The position numbers and the translations under genes were made by a program. From a virus: a stretch of DNA of 44,848 bases. Positions 22,254 through 30,386 of the stretch are shown piece by piece (the stretch's first letter is position 1; every line of letters begins with the position of its first letter). Under the pieces are notes generated by a model that was not told where the DNA came from, made no database searches, and saw only the letters and a list, made by a program, of their open reading frames with translations. Location: positions 1 through 44,848 of the IMG/VR virus record IMGVR_UViG_3300036846_000690; one strand, written 5' to 3'.

Positions 22254-22718
22254 ATGGAGCTAAGGGCACTCAGAAGCTGGTATACTCACCGCGACGGTTG
22301 GGTTACGCTAGAGGACGATGTCCTCTCCATCGTTCGCCAAGTCCGAGACCTCTTCGGTGATCGCATCACTGTGGAACTGAACCCACAGAATGGTGACTAC
22401 GTCTTCGTCGAGCACTGCGATGACCTCACGGATCGATTGATCTTCACGACCCAGGAGCTCGATGGTAGGTGCATAGATCGATTGTTGCGTGCAGACAGTC
22501 AAGCGCGTACACACGAAGATCCGTACGATGCTGCTGAGCGCGCCCAGGACGATGAGCAAATCGCTCGTGACGATCAATACCGCCAGTACATCGGTGAGGC
22601 GGGCGAACACCTCGTCCATGCACTCAAGAAGGAAGGTAAGGCGCCTCGCTTGCCGCTGTCGAAGTCAATGTATATTCCCGCCAAGGCGGAGAAGGAGCTT
22701 GAGAATGCCGACCGGTAG
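22254..22718 (+). CDS. Hypothetical protein, 154 aa
   Basis: Not recognised. ATG 22254 with AGGTGAACG in front. N-terminal alpha/beta part (LSIVRQVRDLFGDRITVELN), then charged helices rich in Asp, Arg and Gln. In the head-to-tail connector region, and may be a minor head protein or an assembly factor. Confidence 0.65.
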   Translation: MELRALRSWYTHRDGWVTLEDDVLSIVRQVRDLFGDRITVELNPQNGDYVFVEHCDDLTDRLIFTTQELDGRCIDRLLRADSQARTHEDPYDAAERAQDDEQIARDDQYRQYIGEAGEHLVHALKKEGKAPRLPLSKSMYIPAKAEKELENADR

Positions 22719-23373
22719 CGGACAGCTAGAGCTTCAGGATTACGATGCCGCGCTGATCGCTCGTGGCTTCGATGCCTTCCAACAGGGTGAGCGATACCAG
22801 ATGATAAACCTTGGCTATCGCTACGTCGCTCGTCAGTTCCCGTGGTCGTGGGAGCAGACCTCACAGTCTTACTCTGTGTCAGGCGGCTCACCGGTCATCG
22901 CTACGGGTAGCGGGTTGCCAAATGGCATCGACTCCATCATCGGGGTCGATCTTGCGTCTGCGCCAGGCCCACGCAAACTCGAGGCTGAGACTCAGATCAG
23001 GTTCGAGACTCGCTGGCGTTACCTCGATATGACTCAGCAGCAGAACTGGGGTCAGGTGGCCAGGTACTACTACTTTGACGGTCAGATCCTCGCACTGCCA
23101 CCGAATCAGGCTGCTGCTACGTATAAGGTTTACTACCGCCAATACCTACCGGACATGGTGAACATCTCTGACACCACAGTGATGCCTCAGATCTACGACG
23201 AAATCATTCTCGATGCTGCATTGGTGAGATGTCATCGCCGCGCGCACGAGCTCCAACTTTCCGCTGAGGCACAGGCACGTGTGGATGCAGCAATCAACGA
23301 TATGCTGCAGGACGACGTCTGGGATATGGAGGAGCTCCAGGAGCGAACGCTTCCGGACAATCAGTGGTGGTAG
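22705..23373 (+). CDS. Head-tail adaptor protein, 222 aa
   Basis: Start at ATG 22705 with GAAGGAG upstream; the longer frame lies within the previous gene. The N-terminus (LQDYDAALIARGFDAF, YRYVARQFPWSWEQ) matches the helical adaptor proteins that ring the portal in podoviruses (gp4 of P22, gp11 of T7 class). The C-terminal helices (YDEIILDAALVRCHRR) fit the portal-binding bundle. It should connect the portal to the gp10-like hub encoded downstream. Confidence 0.75.
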   Translation: MPTGSGQLELQDYDAALIARGFDAFQQGERYQMINLGYRYVARQFPWSWEQTSQSYSVSGGSPVIATGSGLPNGIDSIIGVDLASAPGPRKLEAETQIRFETRWRYLDMTQQQNWGQVARYYYFDGQILALPPNQAAATYKVYYRQYLPDMVNISDTTVMPQIYDEIILDAALVRCHRRAHELQLSAEAQARVDAAINDMLQDDVWDMEELQERTLPDNQWW

Positions 23374-23600
23374 ATCCGAAGACGATAACGCGGCTTCAGG
23401 TTCAGGACTGGATCGATGAGTGGGTTGATGATGATTCAGGCGACAAGCCTAGCCTCCCGAACTTCATCCGTAAGAAGGTGGAGGAGAATGTTGAGGATCC
23501 GGTGATTATGCAGGCTCAGGGTGAAGACCTCGTTCCGGTGGATTTCGCAGAGAAGATAATCGACGACCTCCCGAGCTACAATGTCCCCCCAGGTATCTGA
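23364..23600 (+). CDS. Hypothetical small connector-region protein, 78 aa
   Basis: Not recognised. GTG 23364 overlaps the adaptor gene by 10 bp, and its own end overlaps the hub gene by 20 bp. Acidic and helical (LQVQDWIDEWVDDDSGD). A completion or chaperone role is possible from position only. Confidence 0.6.
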   Translation: MVVDPKTITRLQVQDWIDEWVDDDSGDKPSLPNFIRKKVEENVEDPVIMQAQGEDLVPVDFAEKIIDDLPSYNVPPGI

Positions 23601-25143
23601 GCTCAAAGAACTGAGTCTCGCCACTCAGGGTTGGCAGGGCGGTATCAATATCCGTGATTCACTTGCCCAGCTCGCACCCAACGACCTGAGGCGTAGCGAG
23701 AACGTCACCTTCGACAGCGCTGGTGGATTGAGCAAGCGCGCGGGTACGACGTCCTACGGACCGGTTGGGGCTGGCACGGAGCGCGTGATATCGTGCTACA
23801 CGTTCTATCGTGGTTCGGCTACGCCCCAGGTGTTAGTCCATACGAGCGCGGGCATCATGTACTACACCACCAATGCCACGTCCAACCCCATCACGTGGAC
23901 GGTGATCGTCTCTGGCTTGAGTACGACACAGGCTGCATCGTTCGAGACTGAGAACTCGAAGTGTTACTTCGCTGAGGGCACGGTGCTGGGACAATGGGAT
24001 GGAGCGGTATATACAGTTATATCAAGCGCGCCCGCCGGCATCTGCTTCCTGCGCGTATGGAAGGATACTATGTGGGCTGCGGGCTTGCTCAACCCCGACC
24101 GCGTATACTCCTCGAGCGCAGGTGATCCGACTACGTGGCCGGCAGCGAACTTCGTTGATATCCTCCACGGCGATGGTGACTCAATCACGGCGCTTGCCAG
24201 CGATGGGCTCTACATGATTGTCAGCAAGCATCGCCGCATCCAGGTCATCACGGATCCCGCTCAGTTCGTCAACCGTACTGCGGACTGGGAGAAGGGCAGT
24301 GAGTCTCACTTCGGCTGGGTGCATCTGGAGGACAAGTTGTACTTCCTCAGCCGCCTGGGTATCTGTTGGTGGCAGGGTGACTCCGCCGCCAAACTGATCT
24401 CCTACAAGATCGACCCGCTCTTCGATCCGAACGTCCTCAACCTCAACATGCTCCAGAAGAGTTGGGCGTATACCATCGGGTCGAAAGCTGGGTGGGCAGT
24501 CCCCGAGGCGGGCAACGGATTGCCGACACTCATCATGGAGTACTATCCGCGGTTGGGGCCGATCTATCAGATCTCTGGGTCAATCGGACCGGGGCCGTGG
24601 ACGTTTCATCGCATGCCGGTCTCGACGTTTACCACAGTGCGCCAGGGCAGTACAGAGGCCTTGTACGGCGGCAGTCCGAGCACCAATAAGTTCATGAAGT
24701 GCTTCGACGGCGTAGGGCAGGACGACGGCGTATCGTTCTTCTCCACTGTGGAGGGCGCGCCTATGCTGATCGACAGTCCAATCTTCGAGAAGTACTTCCG
24801 CCGGATGCATGTGGTGGGCAATGGTAAGATGAACCTTCAGCTCAAGCGCGACTACGGCACTGGCGTCTACCAAACGATCCCGATAGACTTCACATCGTCC
24901 TCAGAGATTTGGGGCTCAGGTAACTGGGATACTGGTGTGTGGGGCCCCGACTCAGTTATCAAGGAGGAGATCTTCGACCTCGACGCCTACGCCAAGATCA
25001 TCTCCATCTGTGTGTCTGACGTAGATATCAACATCGGGGCGAACACGCTGCCTGTAGGTAGCAGGAACGTCCCAGTCACCCAAGGTGCTTGGTCGTTGTA
25101 CTCAGTGACCTTCGATGCCATCCTACTTGGAATGAGGGGCTAA
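23581..25143 (+). CDS. Tail hub / stabilisation protein (P22 gp10-like beta-propeller)
   Basis: 520 residues, ATG 23581. N-terminal LATQGWQGGINIRDSLAQL followed by ENVTFDSAGGLSKRAGTTSY is typical of podovirus tail hub (gp10/gp12-class) proteins, which start by describing fixed input segments and then form a beta-propeller. Repeated aromatic strands (VLGQWDGAVYTVI, MWAAGLLNPDRVYSS, YFLSRLGICWWQGD) fit propeller blades. The hexamer extends the portal-adaptor channel and anchors the fibres encoded next. No catalytic motif. Confidence 0.8.
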   Translation: MSPQVSELKELSLATQGWQGGINIRDSLAQLAPNDLRRSENVTFDSAGGLSKRAGTTSYGPVGAGTERVISCYTFYRGSATPQVLVHTSAGIMYYTTNATSNPITWTVIVSGLSTTQAASFETENSKCYFAEGTVLGQWDGAVYTVISSAPAGICFLRVWKDTMWAAGLLNPDRVYSSSAGDPTTWPAANFVDILHGDGDSITALASDGLYMIVSKHRRIQVITDPAQFVNRTADWEKGSESHFGWVHLEDKLYFLSRLGICWWQGDSAAKLISYKIDPLFDPNVLNLNMLQKSWAYTIGSKAGWAVPEAGNGLPTLIMEYYPRLGPIYQISGSIGPGPWTFHRMPVSTFTTVRQGSTEALYGGSPSTNKFMKCFDGVGQDDGVSFFSTVEGAPMLIDSPIFEKYFRRMHVVGNGKMNLQLKRDYGTGVYQTIPIDFTSSSEIWGSGNWDTGVWGPDSVIKEEIFDLDAYAKIISICVSDVDINIGANTLPVGSRNVPVTQGAWSLYSVTFDAILLGMRG

Positions 25144-25844
25144 TGACAGCATACAACGTTATCGGCGCCGCGACCATGGTTGGAGGTCAGCCTGAGGACG
25201 TGTCGCAAGTTCTAGCAAACTTCAACGCCATCGCCAACGTCATCAACGGCAACCTCGACAATGCCAACATATCACCAGCTGCTGGCATTACTCTGAGCAG
25301 GTTGGGTCAGTCTGGGGCTGCTACGAACAACGTCCCCATTTGGAATGGAACGGCATGGGTGCCGGGTACATCGGGGGTGGGTGCAGGTGTGGCTGGGGAT
25401 CGTTATGTGACTAAGGGTGGCGTGGGTGCTTGGGCACGACCCCAGGCTATAAGTGTCTCGCCGGGCGATCCCGGAGGTACCCTCAGCCCTACTCAGGTGA
25501 TGATGGGTATGGGTGGTGTAGTTCAGCTTACACCCGCAGTCTCAGGCACTGTGATCGTTGACTGGTGGGTCCGAAACATCACAGGAGGTGGGTTCGGTAA
25601 TCCCGCCTCTGGCAACCTTCGCTATGGTTCGGGGGGTGCACCTGGAAATGGTTCAGCTCTCACCGGCACTGTGGCTGGTAATACTATCGTAGGCGGAGAT
25701 GCGCCGAATCCCAGGCGACTTGTCGCTAAGATTGCGGGGTTGACTGTAGGCACTACGTACTGGTTTGACTTGGCGTTGAGCACCCCCAACAACAACGCTA
25801 CGGCTGTCGTTCAGGAGAACACGGTGACAGTGTTGGAGATGTAG
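25143..25844 (+). CDS. Tail fibre or tail appendage protein, 233 aa
   Basis: ATG 25143 overlaps the hub stop (TAATG). N-terminal NFNAIANVINGNLDNANI is typical of fibre attachment regions. The rest is Gly/Ala/Thr/Asn-rich beta structure. It ends with a stop overlapping the next GTG. Likely a fibre subunit or connector carrying the collagen-like fibres. Confidence 0.75.
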   Translation: MTAYNVIGAATMVGGQPEDVSQVLANFNAIANVINGNLDNANISPAAGITLSRLGQSGAATNNVPIWNGTAWVPGTSGVGAGVAGDRYVTKGGVGAWARPQAISVSPGDPGGTLSPTQVMMGMGGVVQLTPAVSGTVIVDWWVRNITGGGFGNPASGNLRYGSGGAPGNGSALTGTVAGNTIVGGDAPNPRRLVAKIAGLTVGTTYWFDLALSTPNNNATAVVQENTVTVLEM

Positions 25845-27130
25845 TGGCAACGCAGCAAATCTTCTTCCCGATCATTCCCAAGAAGGGTAGTGATTGGTGG
25901 CCGGTCTGGTATAACCTGCAGTGGCTGGCGCAGAACTACGCTTCGGGGTTGCCAGGGCCACCTGGTCCTACAGGGCCAACCGGTCCTCCTGGTCCTTCTG
26001 GTCCATCGGGCCCCGCAGGTCCTACTGGCGCAGCAGGTAGCATGTGGTATGAGGGTACGACAGTACCTGCCTCGGGGCTCGGTGTCAACGGCGACCTCTA
26101 TCTGAGGACAACAACGGGCGATGTTTACCAGAAGGCTAGCGGCGCTTGGAGTATCGTTGGTAACATCATGGGTCCAGCTGGAGCGACGGGTGCAACAGGT
26201 CCAGCTGGCCCGACTGGTCCGATGGGTCCTGGTACTTACCCCGACACGACTGGGAAGCTCAACGACGTACTGACAGTCAGCACTGACGGCGCAGCGCCTA
26301 CATGGCAGCCGACCGCTCCCAGTGGTTCGACAATCACCTACATCGGCGCGTACGACAACGCTCACACCTACCACGATGGTGACTATGTGATCGGCGCTGA
26401 TGGGATCACCTACCAGTGTGTCAAGGAGGGCACAGTTGGTGTAACGCCCACTCCGTTCGGTACTTCGGGTTACGGCGTTCCTACGCCGGTGGTCAATGGC
26501 CAGTGGGTCAAAGGTGTGAGTGGTATCCCGGTCTGGAGTGCAATCGCCCCATCAGATGTTGGGTTGCCGAAGATCACGACGAGTGCGTTCTCGGCTGGCC
26601 CGCCTGCGAGCCCAGCAAACGGCGATATCTGGAACGCGACGGGAGTTGACGGTGGCGGTGCTGTCTGGACATTCGCTTACAACGCAGGCTCGTCTTCTGC
26701 GTACAAGTGGGAGTTCATCGGTGGCACGCCGTTCACGACAATCGCTGGCGCGAGCGGTCTAATCAACGCGGGCTACGCGGTTTCCGCGCCGAACTGGTAC
26801 TCGCCAGGCTCCGGCTACAACTACACGATTGCGCGGCCAGGCGACTACCTGCTGCGCGATGGTGTTGCGACGGTCGGGAGCGCTACGGTAGCGGCGTATG
26901 CGCTTGCCGGGTTCTTCAAGAACGCTGCGGCGCCGACGCTTTACGCGCACGTCCCGTTCACTGCACAGGGCATCGCTGCCGACGCATCGGTCACCCTTCC
27001 CTGTCCTGCGTGGATATTCACTGGCTGCGTTGCTGGTGACGTGGTTGGGGTTGCTGTCGCGACGGCAGCGAACGCCACGATCACGTTCAGCTCGCTCTCG
27101 TTCTCGCTCCAGCCGAAGCGCATCTCATGA
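25844..27130 (+). CDS. Collagen-like tail fibre with CBM-like module, 428 aa
   Basis: GTG 25844. After a 34-residue anchor come two collagen Gly-X-Y tracts (about residues 35-65 and 110-130), which trimerise fibres. A carbohydrate-binding-like segment follows (YIGAYDNAHTYHDGDYVIG, about 166-184, like CBM5/12), then the module VPTPVVNGQW...GIPVWSAIA (211-235) that recurs in the next gene, and a C-terminal jelly-roll-like tip (about 290-428). It should bind host surface glycans. Overlap ATGA with the next fibre gene. Confidence 0.85.
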   Translation: MATQQIFFPIIPKKGSDWWPVWYNLQWLAQNYASGLPGPPGPTGPTGPPGPSGPSGPAGPTGAAGSMWYEGTTVPASGLGVNGDLYLRTTTGDVYQKASGAWSIVGNIMGPAGATGATGPAGPTGPMGPGTYPDTTGKLNDVLTVSTDGAAPTWQPTAPSGSTITYIGAYDNAHTYHDGDYVIGADGITYQCVKEGTVGVTPTPFGTSGYGVPTPVVNGQWVKGVSGIPVWSAIAPSDVGLPKITTSAFSAGPPASPANGDIWNATGVDGGGAVWTFAYNAGSSSAYKWEFIGGTPFTTIAGASGLINAGYAVSAPNWYSPGSGYNYTIARPGDYLLRDGVATVGSATVAAYALAGFFKNAAAPTLYAHVPFTAQGIAADASVTLPCPAWIFTGCVAGDVVGVAVATAANATITFSSLSFSLQPKRIS

Positions 27131-27831
27131 GCACTCGTACTGTTCCCGATCCCGCGACTACTAAGTGGGTGCCAGTTGGGCCCGGCCCGTCGAGCGGCAT
27201 TCCGACTCCAGTTGTCAACGGTCAGTGGATCAAGGGCGTAGGTGGCATTCCCGTCTGGTCAGCAATCGCCCAGGCCGATCTACCGCTGCCGTTCCAGGCT
27301 CAAGAGGCGCAGGCTCCCAGCAACGATGCGAACCAGGCCCAGAACAGCGGATGGTATCGGCTCGACACTGGGGCTGCAAACAGCCCTAACTCGGGCCTCT
27401 ACTGGCACCTGTTCGTCCTCAATATGTACGGCAACCAGTTGCGGCAGACGGCCTACGTGATGGGTGACCAGTCGACGGTGGTCGGGAAGCAGGACACCTA
27501 CACCCGACGCTTCGACACCGGAGCTGGAGTATGGACAGCCTGGGTGCCGAGGGGAGTCGCTCGTGTCGCCGGGATCGTCAACCAGAACGGCACTATCAAC
27601 CAGGGGACGGGATTCACAGTTGCTCATCCGACCACTGGTCAATACACGATTACACTCACCGTTGCGATCAACCCACAACCGGTCTGGATGGTGACCACGA
27701 TGGCGTCGTCCACTGTTGTGGGTGCCAGCCCAGTCAGTCCAACCGTGTGTACCGTTCTTTTGACCACCCCTTCTGCTTGGGTCGATCAGGGATTCTACTT
27801 CGTCGCCTTCGACCCATCGGCGGCTCCATAA
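27127..27831 (+). CDS. Receptor-binding fibre with pyocin-knob-like domain, 234 aa
   Basis: ATG 27127 inside the previous stop. Residues 24-48 repeat the PTPVVNGQW..GIPVWSAIA module of the preceding fibre. Residues about 72-140 (SGWYRLDTG...LYWHLFVLNMYGNQLRQTAY) look like the pyocin knob domain, followed by a beta-rich tip with a helix-poor C-terminus. Probably a second receptor-binding protein mounted on or alternating with the collagen fibre. Confidence 0.8.
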   Translation: MSTRTVPDPATTKWVPVGPGPSSGIPTPVVNGQWIKGVGGIPVWSAIAQADLPLPFQAQEAQAPSNDANQAQNSGWYRLDTGAANSPNSGLYWHLFVLNMYGNQLRQTAYVMGDQSTVVGKQDTYTRRFDTGAGVWTAWVPRGVARVAGIVNQNGTINQGTGFTVAHPTTGQYTITLTVAINPQPVWMVTTMASSTVVGASPVSPTVCTVLLTTPSAWVDQGFYFVAFDPSAAP

Positions 27832-27849
27832 GAAAAAGGAGGTGAATGG

Positions 27850-28758
27850 ATGAGTTCTATGGCACTCGCTCCGAATCCGCAGCTCTCCGCGGGCGGAGGA
27901 ACGATGGCGAATGGTATGATAAGTGCCGCGCCAACCGATGATCCGAACTATCAGGTCGATCCCATTCAGCAGTTCGGTGTCCCGTCGGGATTCGGCCTGC
28001 CCATGCAGATCGGACTGCCGAGTCAATCGTCTCCGCTGGGTCAATATACCGATTCGCAGTACTTGTCAGACGATTCGGCGCTGAGGGCTCAGATCGGCCA
28101 GCAGTACGCACAGATCCTTCAGCAGCTGGGCTACATGGATCCGAACTCTGGCAGTGTCATTCCAGGCTCTGTGGTACAGGACGCCAACATTCAGGCGGCT
28201 CAGGAGCAGCAGGCCGAGCAAGACGCACTACGATCCACTGTGGGACAGATGCAGAACGCGGGCACACTGTTCTCGGGGTATCGTGGGACTGCGACGCTGC
28301 AGGCGCTGTACCCGCACCAGCAGAACATCGCTCAGCTTGGGCTCAACACTCAACGGACGTTGAACGATCTCTACAACCAAGCGCAGAATCTGGTGACCAA
28401 CTACAACGTCCAGAACCAACAGAACCTGAGCTCTGCGGCACAGCGTAACCTACAGAACATCATGAACGCCCAGATGCTCGGTGGTGGCGGTGGGGGCGGC
28501 GGAGATGGTGGGTCCACAGACGTCACTAGCACTGGCGGATACATCAGCACGGGTCAGTCGGCCTTGAACGAGCAGGGTAACCCGTCAGGCGTGACGCCGC
28601 TACAGGCGCTACAGAATCAGGGCATGACGCATCAGTTGGCCGTCCAGAACGTCAACAAGCCGGTTCAGAACCTGCCTGGAAACTTCGCGCCGGCTGCGCC
28701 TAAGACTGCGATCAATCCCTACGCTGGTCAAGTTGCGAGGAATGTGAGGGTCGGCTAA
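27850..28758 (+). CDS. Internal virion (ejection) protein A, 302 aa
   Basis: ATG 27850 with AAAGGAGG. Rich in Gln, Asn, Ala and Gly with long low-complexity helices (QQYAQILQQLGYM, QQNIAQLGLNTQRTLNDLYNQAQNL) and an eight-Gly run. This composition and the place after the fibres fit the smallest of the podovirus ejection proteins. It would be ejected ahead of DNA to build a channel through the envelope. Confidence 0.7.
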   Translation: MSSMALAPNPQLSAGGGTMANGMISAAPTDDPNYQVDPIQQFGVPSGFGLPMQIGLPSQSSPLGQYTDSQYLSDDSALRAQIGQQYAQILQQLGYMDPNSGSVIPGSVVQDANIQAAQEQQAEQDALRSTVGQMQNAGTLFSGYRGTATLQALYPHQQNIAQLGLNTQRTLNDLYNQAQNLVTNYNVQNQQNLSSAAQRNLQNIMNAQMLGGGGGGGGDGGSTDVTSTGGYISTGQSALNEQGNPSGVTPLQALQNQGMTHQLAVQNVNKPVQNLPGNFAPAAPKTAINPYAGQVARNVRVG

Positions 28759-30386
28759 TGGCAATCGAACTGAACGGCGGTGGTGCCGGCATCGCTGCTG
28801 CTGCACAGGCGGCGGCGAAGTCTGCGGCTACGAAGACCACTGGTAAGACAACAACGACCAAGGCGGCACCGAAGGCAACGGTGAAGGCTGCCACTCCCTA
28901 CAGCACGGCGCTGGGTCAGGCTCAGTCTCAGGCTGCCACTGAGGTTGCTGGGCAGGTTGCACCGCTACAGGGTCAGGTTACGCAACTCACGAAGCAGGGT
29001 GGCCAGGAGCAAAGTGCGCTGGGCTCTGAGTTCAATCAGCTCTTGCCCTACGCGCAACAGGCTGCTGCGTACACGGGACAGTTCAATCAGATGGCGTCGA
29101 GCGATGCCAACGCTATCTTCCAGCAGGCGGGCTCGCAGATGAACACGATGCAGCAGAACGCCGCCGCTCAAGCCCAACGTCTCGCGCAGCAAACAGGAGG
29201 GCCGGTCAGCACGGGTACGTTCACTGCAGGCCTCGATCCGTTCACGACCGCCACCGCAGAATCAGGTGCTGTGGGACGGCTCACAGGCCTCGAGCTGGGT
29301 ACGCTTGGCACCGATCAAGCCACCCAGTTCAGCGGGCAGGTGTTGCCGGCGATGGAGATGGAGCAGCGTCGTACTGCCGCGGCGGATATCACCAACAAGA
29401 TAGATGCCATCAAGACCCAGATCTCCACCATCGAGGGCACTAAGTCGAAGCTTGTCAATGCCAAGTTGCCTGCACTGTTGGCAGCGCAGCAGAACTTCCA
29501 GCTCAACAAGGAGAAGATGGCCCTCGATAAGTCCAACGCTGAGCATAACTGGCAGAACACCAAGCGCGCCCTCGACCAGAGTGGAGCGAAACTGGCGCTG
29601 GCGAGCAGGGTGGAGACCTTCAACGAGGGTGTCGATACAGCGAAGTTGGGCCAAGAGGGAGTGAAGCTCAAGATCACGGCGGCTCAGGTCGACAACGAGG
29701 CCACGCATATGTCGAACGAGGATGCGAACGCTGCCGCCAAGCTGGGCCTCTCCAAGGAAGAGTACATCTTGAAGGAGCATCAGTACGCCGTCTCCGATAG
29801 CATCGCGCAGCAGAGGGCGGACAACCAGTCACAAAGCAACCTGGTTCACTTCATCGATGGCTTCGTCGGCGGCACCAGTAGCAATAAGCCAGTCTCGGTC
29901 ACTCAGAAGCACATCTTGAACCCCAACGACCCACTCGTGCAGGCAGCGATGCATTACTCGGGGCTAGCCGCCGCCACTGGCAAGAAGCCGCCGGCGAACG
30001 TGTTCTACGACCCGAAGACCAAGCAGTGGTACACCTACACGAAGACTACGATGACCCCGTCTCAGTTTGCGACGCAGCATGGTGGCCATGGTTCACCCAT
30101 GTCTGACCCCAACGCTTTGTACCGCGTCATGCGTCAAGCGCTACCAAACAGTGACCCGAAGATGCTTCAGAACCTCATTCGCGTGAAGCTCGGCATCCCC
30201 AGCTGGAAGCCTGGTCAATCTGCTGCTGCGCCAGCCACTCAGGACCTGGCGAAGTTGACGCTACCGAAGCTGACTGACGTAGCCGTCCAGCACGGATTCA
30301 AGCCCTCGCCGGTTGCTGCTACACGTCAGCAGTTGATCGACTACATCCACGCCCACCACGAGGTGAGAAGTGCCGCCGCTGCCTAA
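28758..30386 (+). CDS. Internal virion (ejection) protein B, 542 aa
   Basis: ATG 28758 overlaps the previous stop. Ala/Lys/Thr-rich N-terminus, then extended Gln-rich helices (roughly residues 50-330) and a C-terminal SAP/HeH-like segment (LPKLTDVAVQHGF...ATRQQLIDYIHAH, about 490-535). Ejection-protein-like composition. The SAP-like end may contact DNA in the capsid. Confidence 0.75.
   Translation: MAIELNGGGAGIAAAAQAAAKSAATKTTGKTTTTKAAPKATVKAATPYSTALGQAQSQAATEVAGQVAPLQGQVTQLTKQGGQEQSALGSEFNQLLPYAQQAAAYTGQFNQMASSDANAIFQQAGSQMNTMQQNAAAQAQRLAQQTGGPVSTGTFTAGLDPFTTATAESGAVGRLTGLELGTLGTDQATQFSGQVLPAMEMEQRRTAAADITNKIDAIKTQISTIEGTKSKLVNAKLPALLAAQQNFQLNKEKMALDKSNAEHNWQNTKRALDQSGAKLALASRVETFNEGVDTAKLGQEGVKLKITAAQVDNEATHMSNEDANAAAKLGLSKEEYILKEHQYAVSDSIAQQRADNQSQSNLVHFIDGFVGGTSSNKPVSVTQKHILNPNDPLVQAAMHYSGLAAATGKKPPANVFYDPKTKQWYTYTKTTMTPSQFATQHGGHGSPMSDPNALYRVMRQALPNSDPKMLQNLIRVKLGIPSWKPGQSAAAPATQDLAKLTLPKLTDVAVQHGFKPSPVAATRQQLIDYIHAHHEVRSAAAA

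Noticed and set aside
27709-27724. CCACTGTTGTGGG as another copy of the dispersed octamer
   Set aside because: It has extra central bases and does not match CACTGTGG; not counted.
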